Source: Flagellimonas aquimarina (GTDB lineage: Bacteria; Bacteroidota; Bacteroidia; Flavobacteriales; Flavobacteriaceae). Taken from it: DNA of 64,000 bases. The DNA is taken from the NCBI RefSeq assembly GCF_003149745.1, contig NZ_QGEG01000001.1, forward strand, positions 1,302,001-1,366,000. Direction: 5' to 3'. The notes beneath the pieces were generated by a model. That model was not told the DNA's origin, did no database searches, and worked only from the letters and a program-made list of their open reading frames with translations. The position numbers were made by a program, and so were the translations under genes. This document shows, piece after piece, positions 63,879 through 64,000 of this stretch. Positions within the stretch are counted from its first letter, which is position 1; each line of letters opens with the position of its first letter.

Positions 63879-64000
63879 GTCAACAGATAATGGGCTTTTA
63901 TTTCTAAGCCTTTACTAAAGGTTCGCTTTACAAGGCCCTTAGAAAACACTTAATGGTCTTGTAAATAAAATGTAGGAGAATCAATAAAGTATCTTCTCTG

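Noticed and set aside
1..64000. tRNA, rRNA, CRISPR arrays, insertion sequences, phage genes
   Set aside because: None of their hallmarks were seen on either strand.

Overview
The window fits a marine Bacteroidetes genome, most likely Flavobacteriaceae. It is AT-rich, has promoter -7 boxes of the TAnnTTTG type, many short-leader lipoproteins, and carries the gliding/type IX secretion operon gldKLMN next to topA and miaB. No rRNA, tRNA, CRISPR array, insertion sequence or prophage was seen.

Left part (1-27 kb): an incomplete sigma-54 activator behind miaB; an LVIVD-repeat lipoprotein with a tiny Kunitz-type lipoprotein; topA with a degenerate arginase-fold gene; gldK-gldL-gldM-gldN ending at a strong terminator; an FAD oxidoreductase; a DUF983 protein; an ABC-F ATPase; a leucine-rich-repeat protein; a complete RND efflux operon (adaptor, pump, TolC-like channel); a CPXCG protein; an MFS transporter; a membrane nucleotide cyclase; a patatin; and an L,D-transpeptidase.

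Right part (27.5-64 kb): a stress or redox gene island that appears to be one regulon. Fourteen intergenic copies of a 12-bp dyad TGAY-N4-RTCA (Y = C/T, R = A/G) sit exactly 23 bp upstream of a TAnnTTTG-like -7 box. This gives 15 promoters, because one operator serves both directions. They precede an MCE lipid-transport operon, a cell-surface/hydrolase/phosphoribosyltransferase operon, PEP synthase, a PepSY-dodecin pair, a flavin reductase-M20 peptidase-DUF1611-class II ribonucleotide reductase operon, an FMN-binding lipoprotein operon, AhpD-like plus FtsH, a YceI lipoprotein, Hsp20, several unknown lipoproteins, and an apparently non-coding transcript near 41.2-41.4 kb.

The probable master regulator is encoded inside the island: a soluble PAS-LOV-GAF-PAS histidine kinase with every LOV photochemistry residue in register, followed by a response regulator fused to a CRP/FNR-type DNA-binding module. 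Its recognition helix keeps the Glu and Arg that read TGA in this family, and the kinase operon has its own perfect operator/-7 pair. The working hypothesis is a blue-light or flavin-redox two-component system acting through an FNR-like dyad at a class II activator position (about -41.5). The spacing rule is read directly from the sequence. The link to this regulator, and the signal, are inference.
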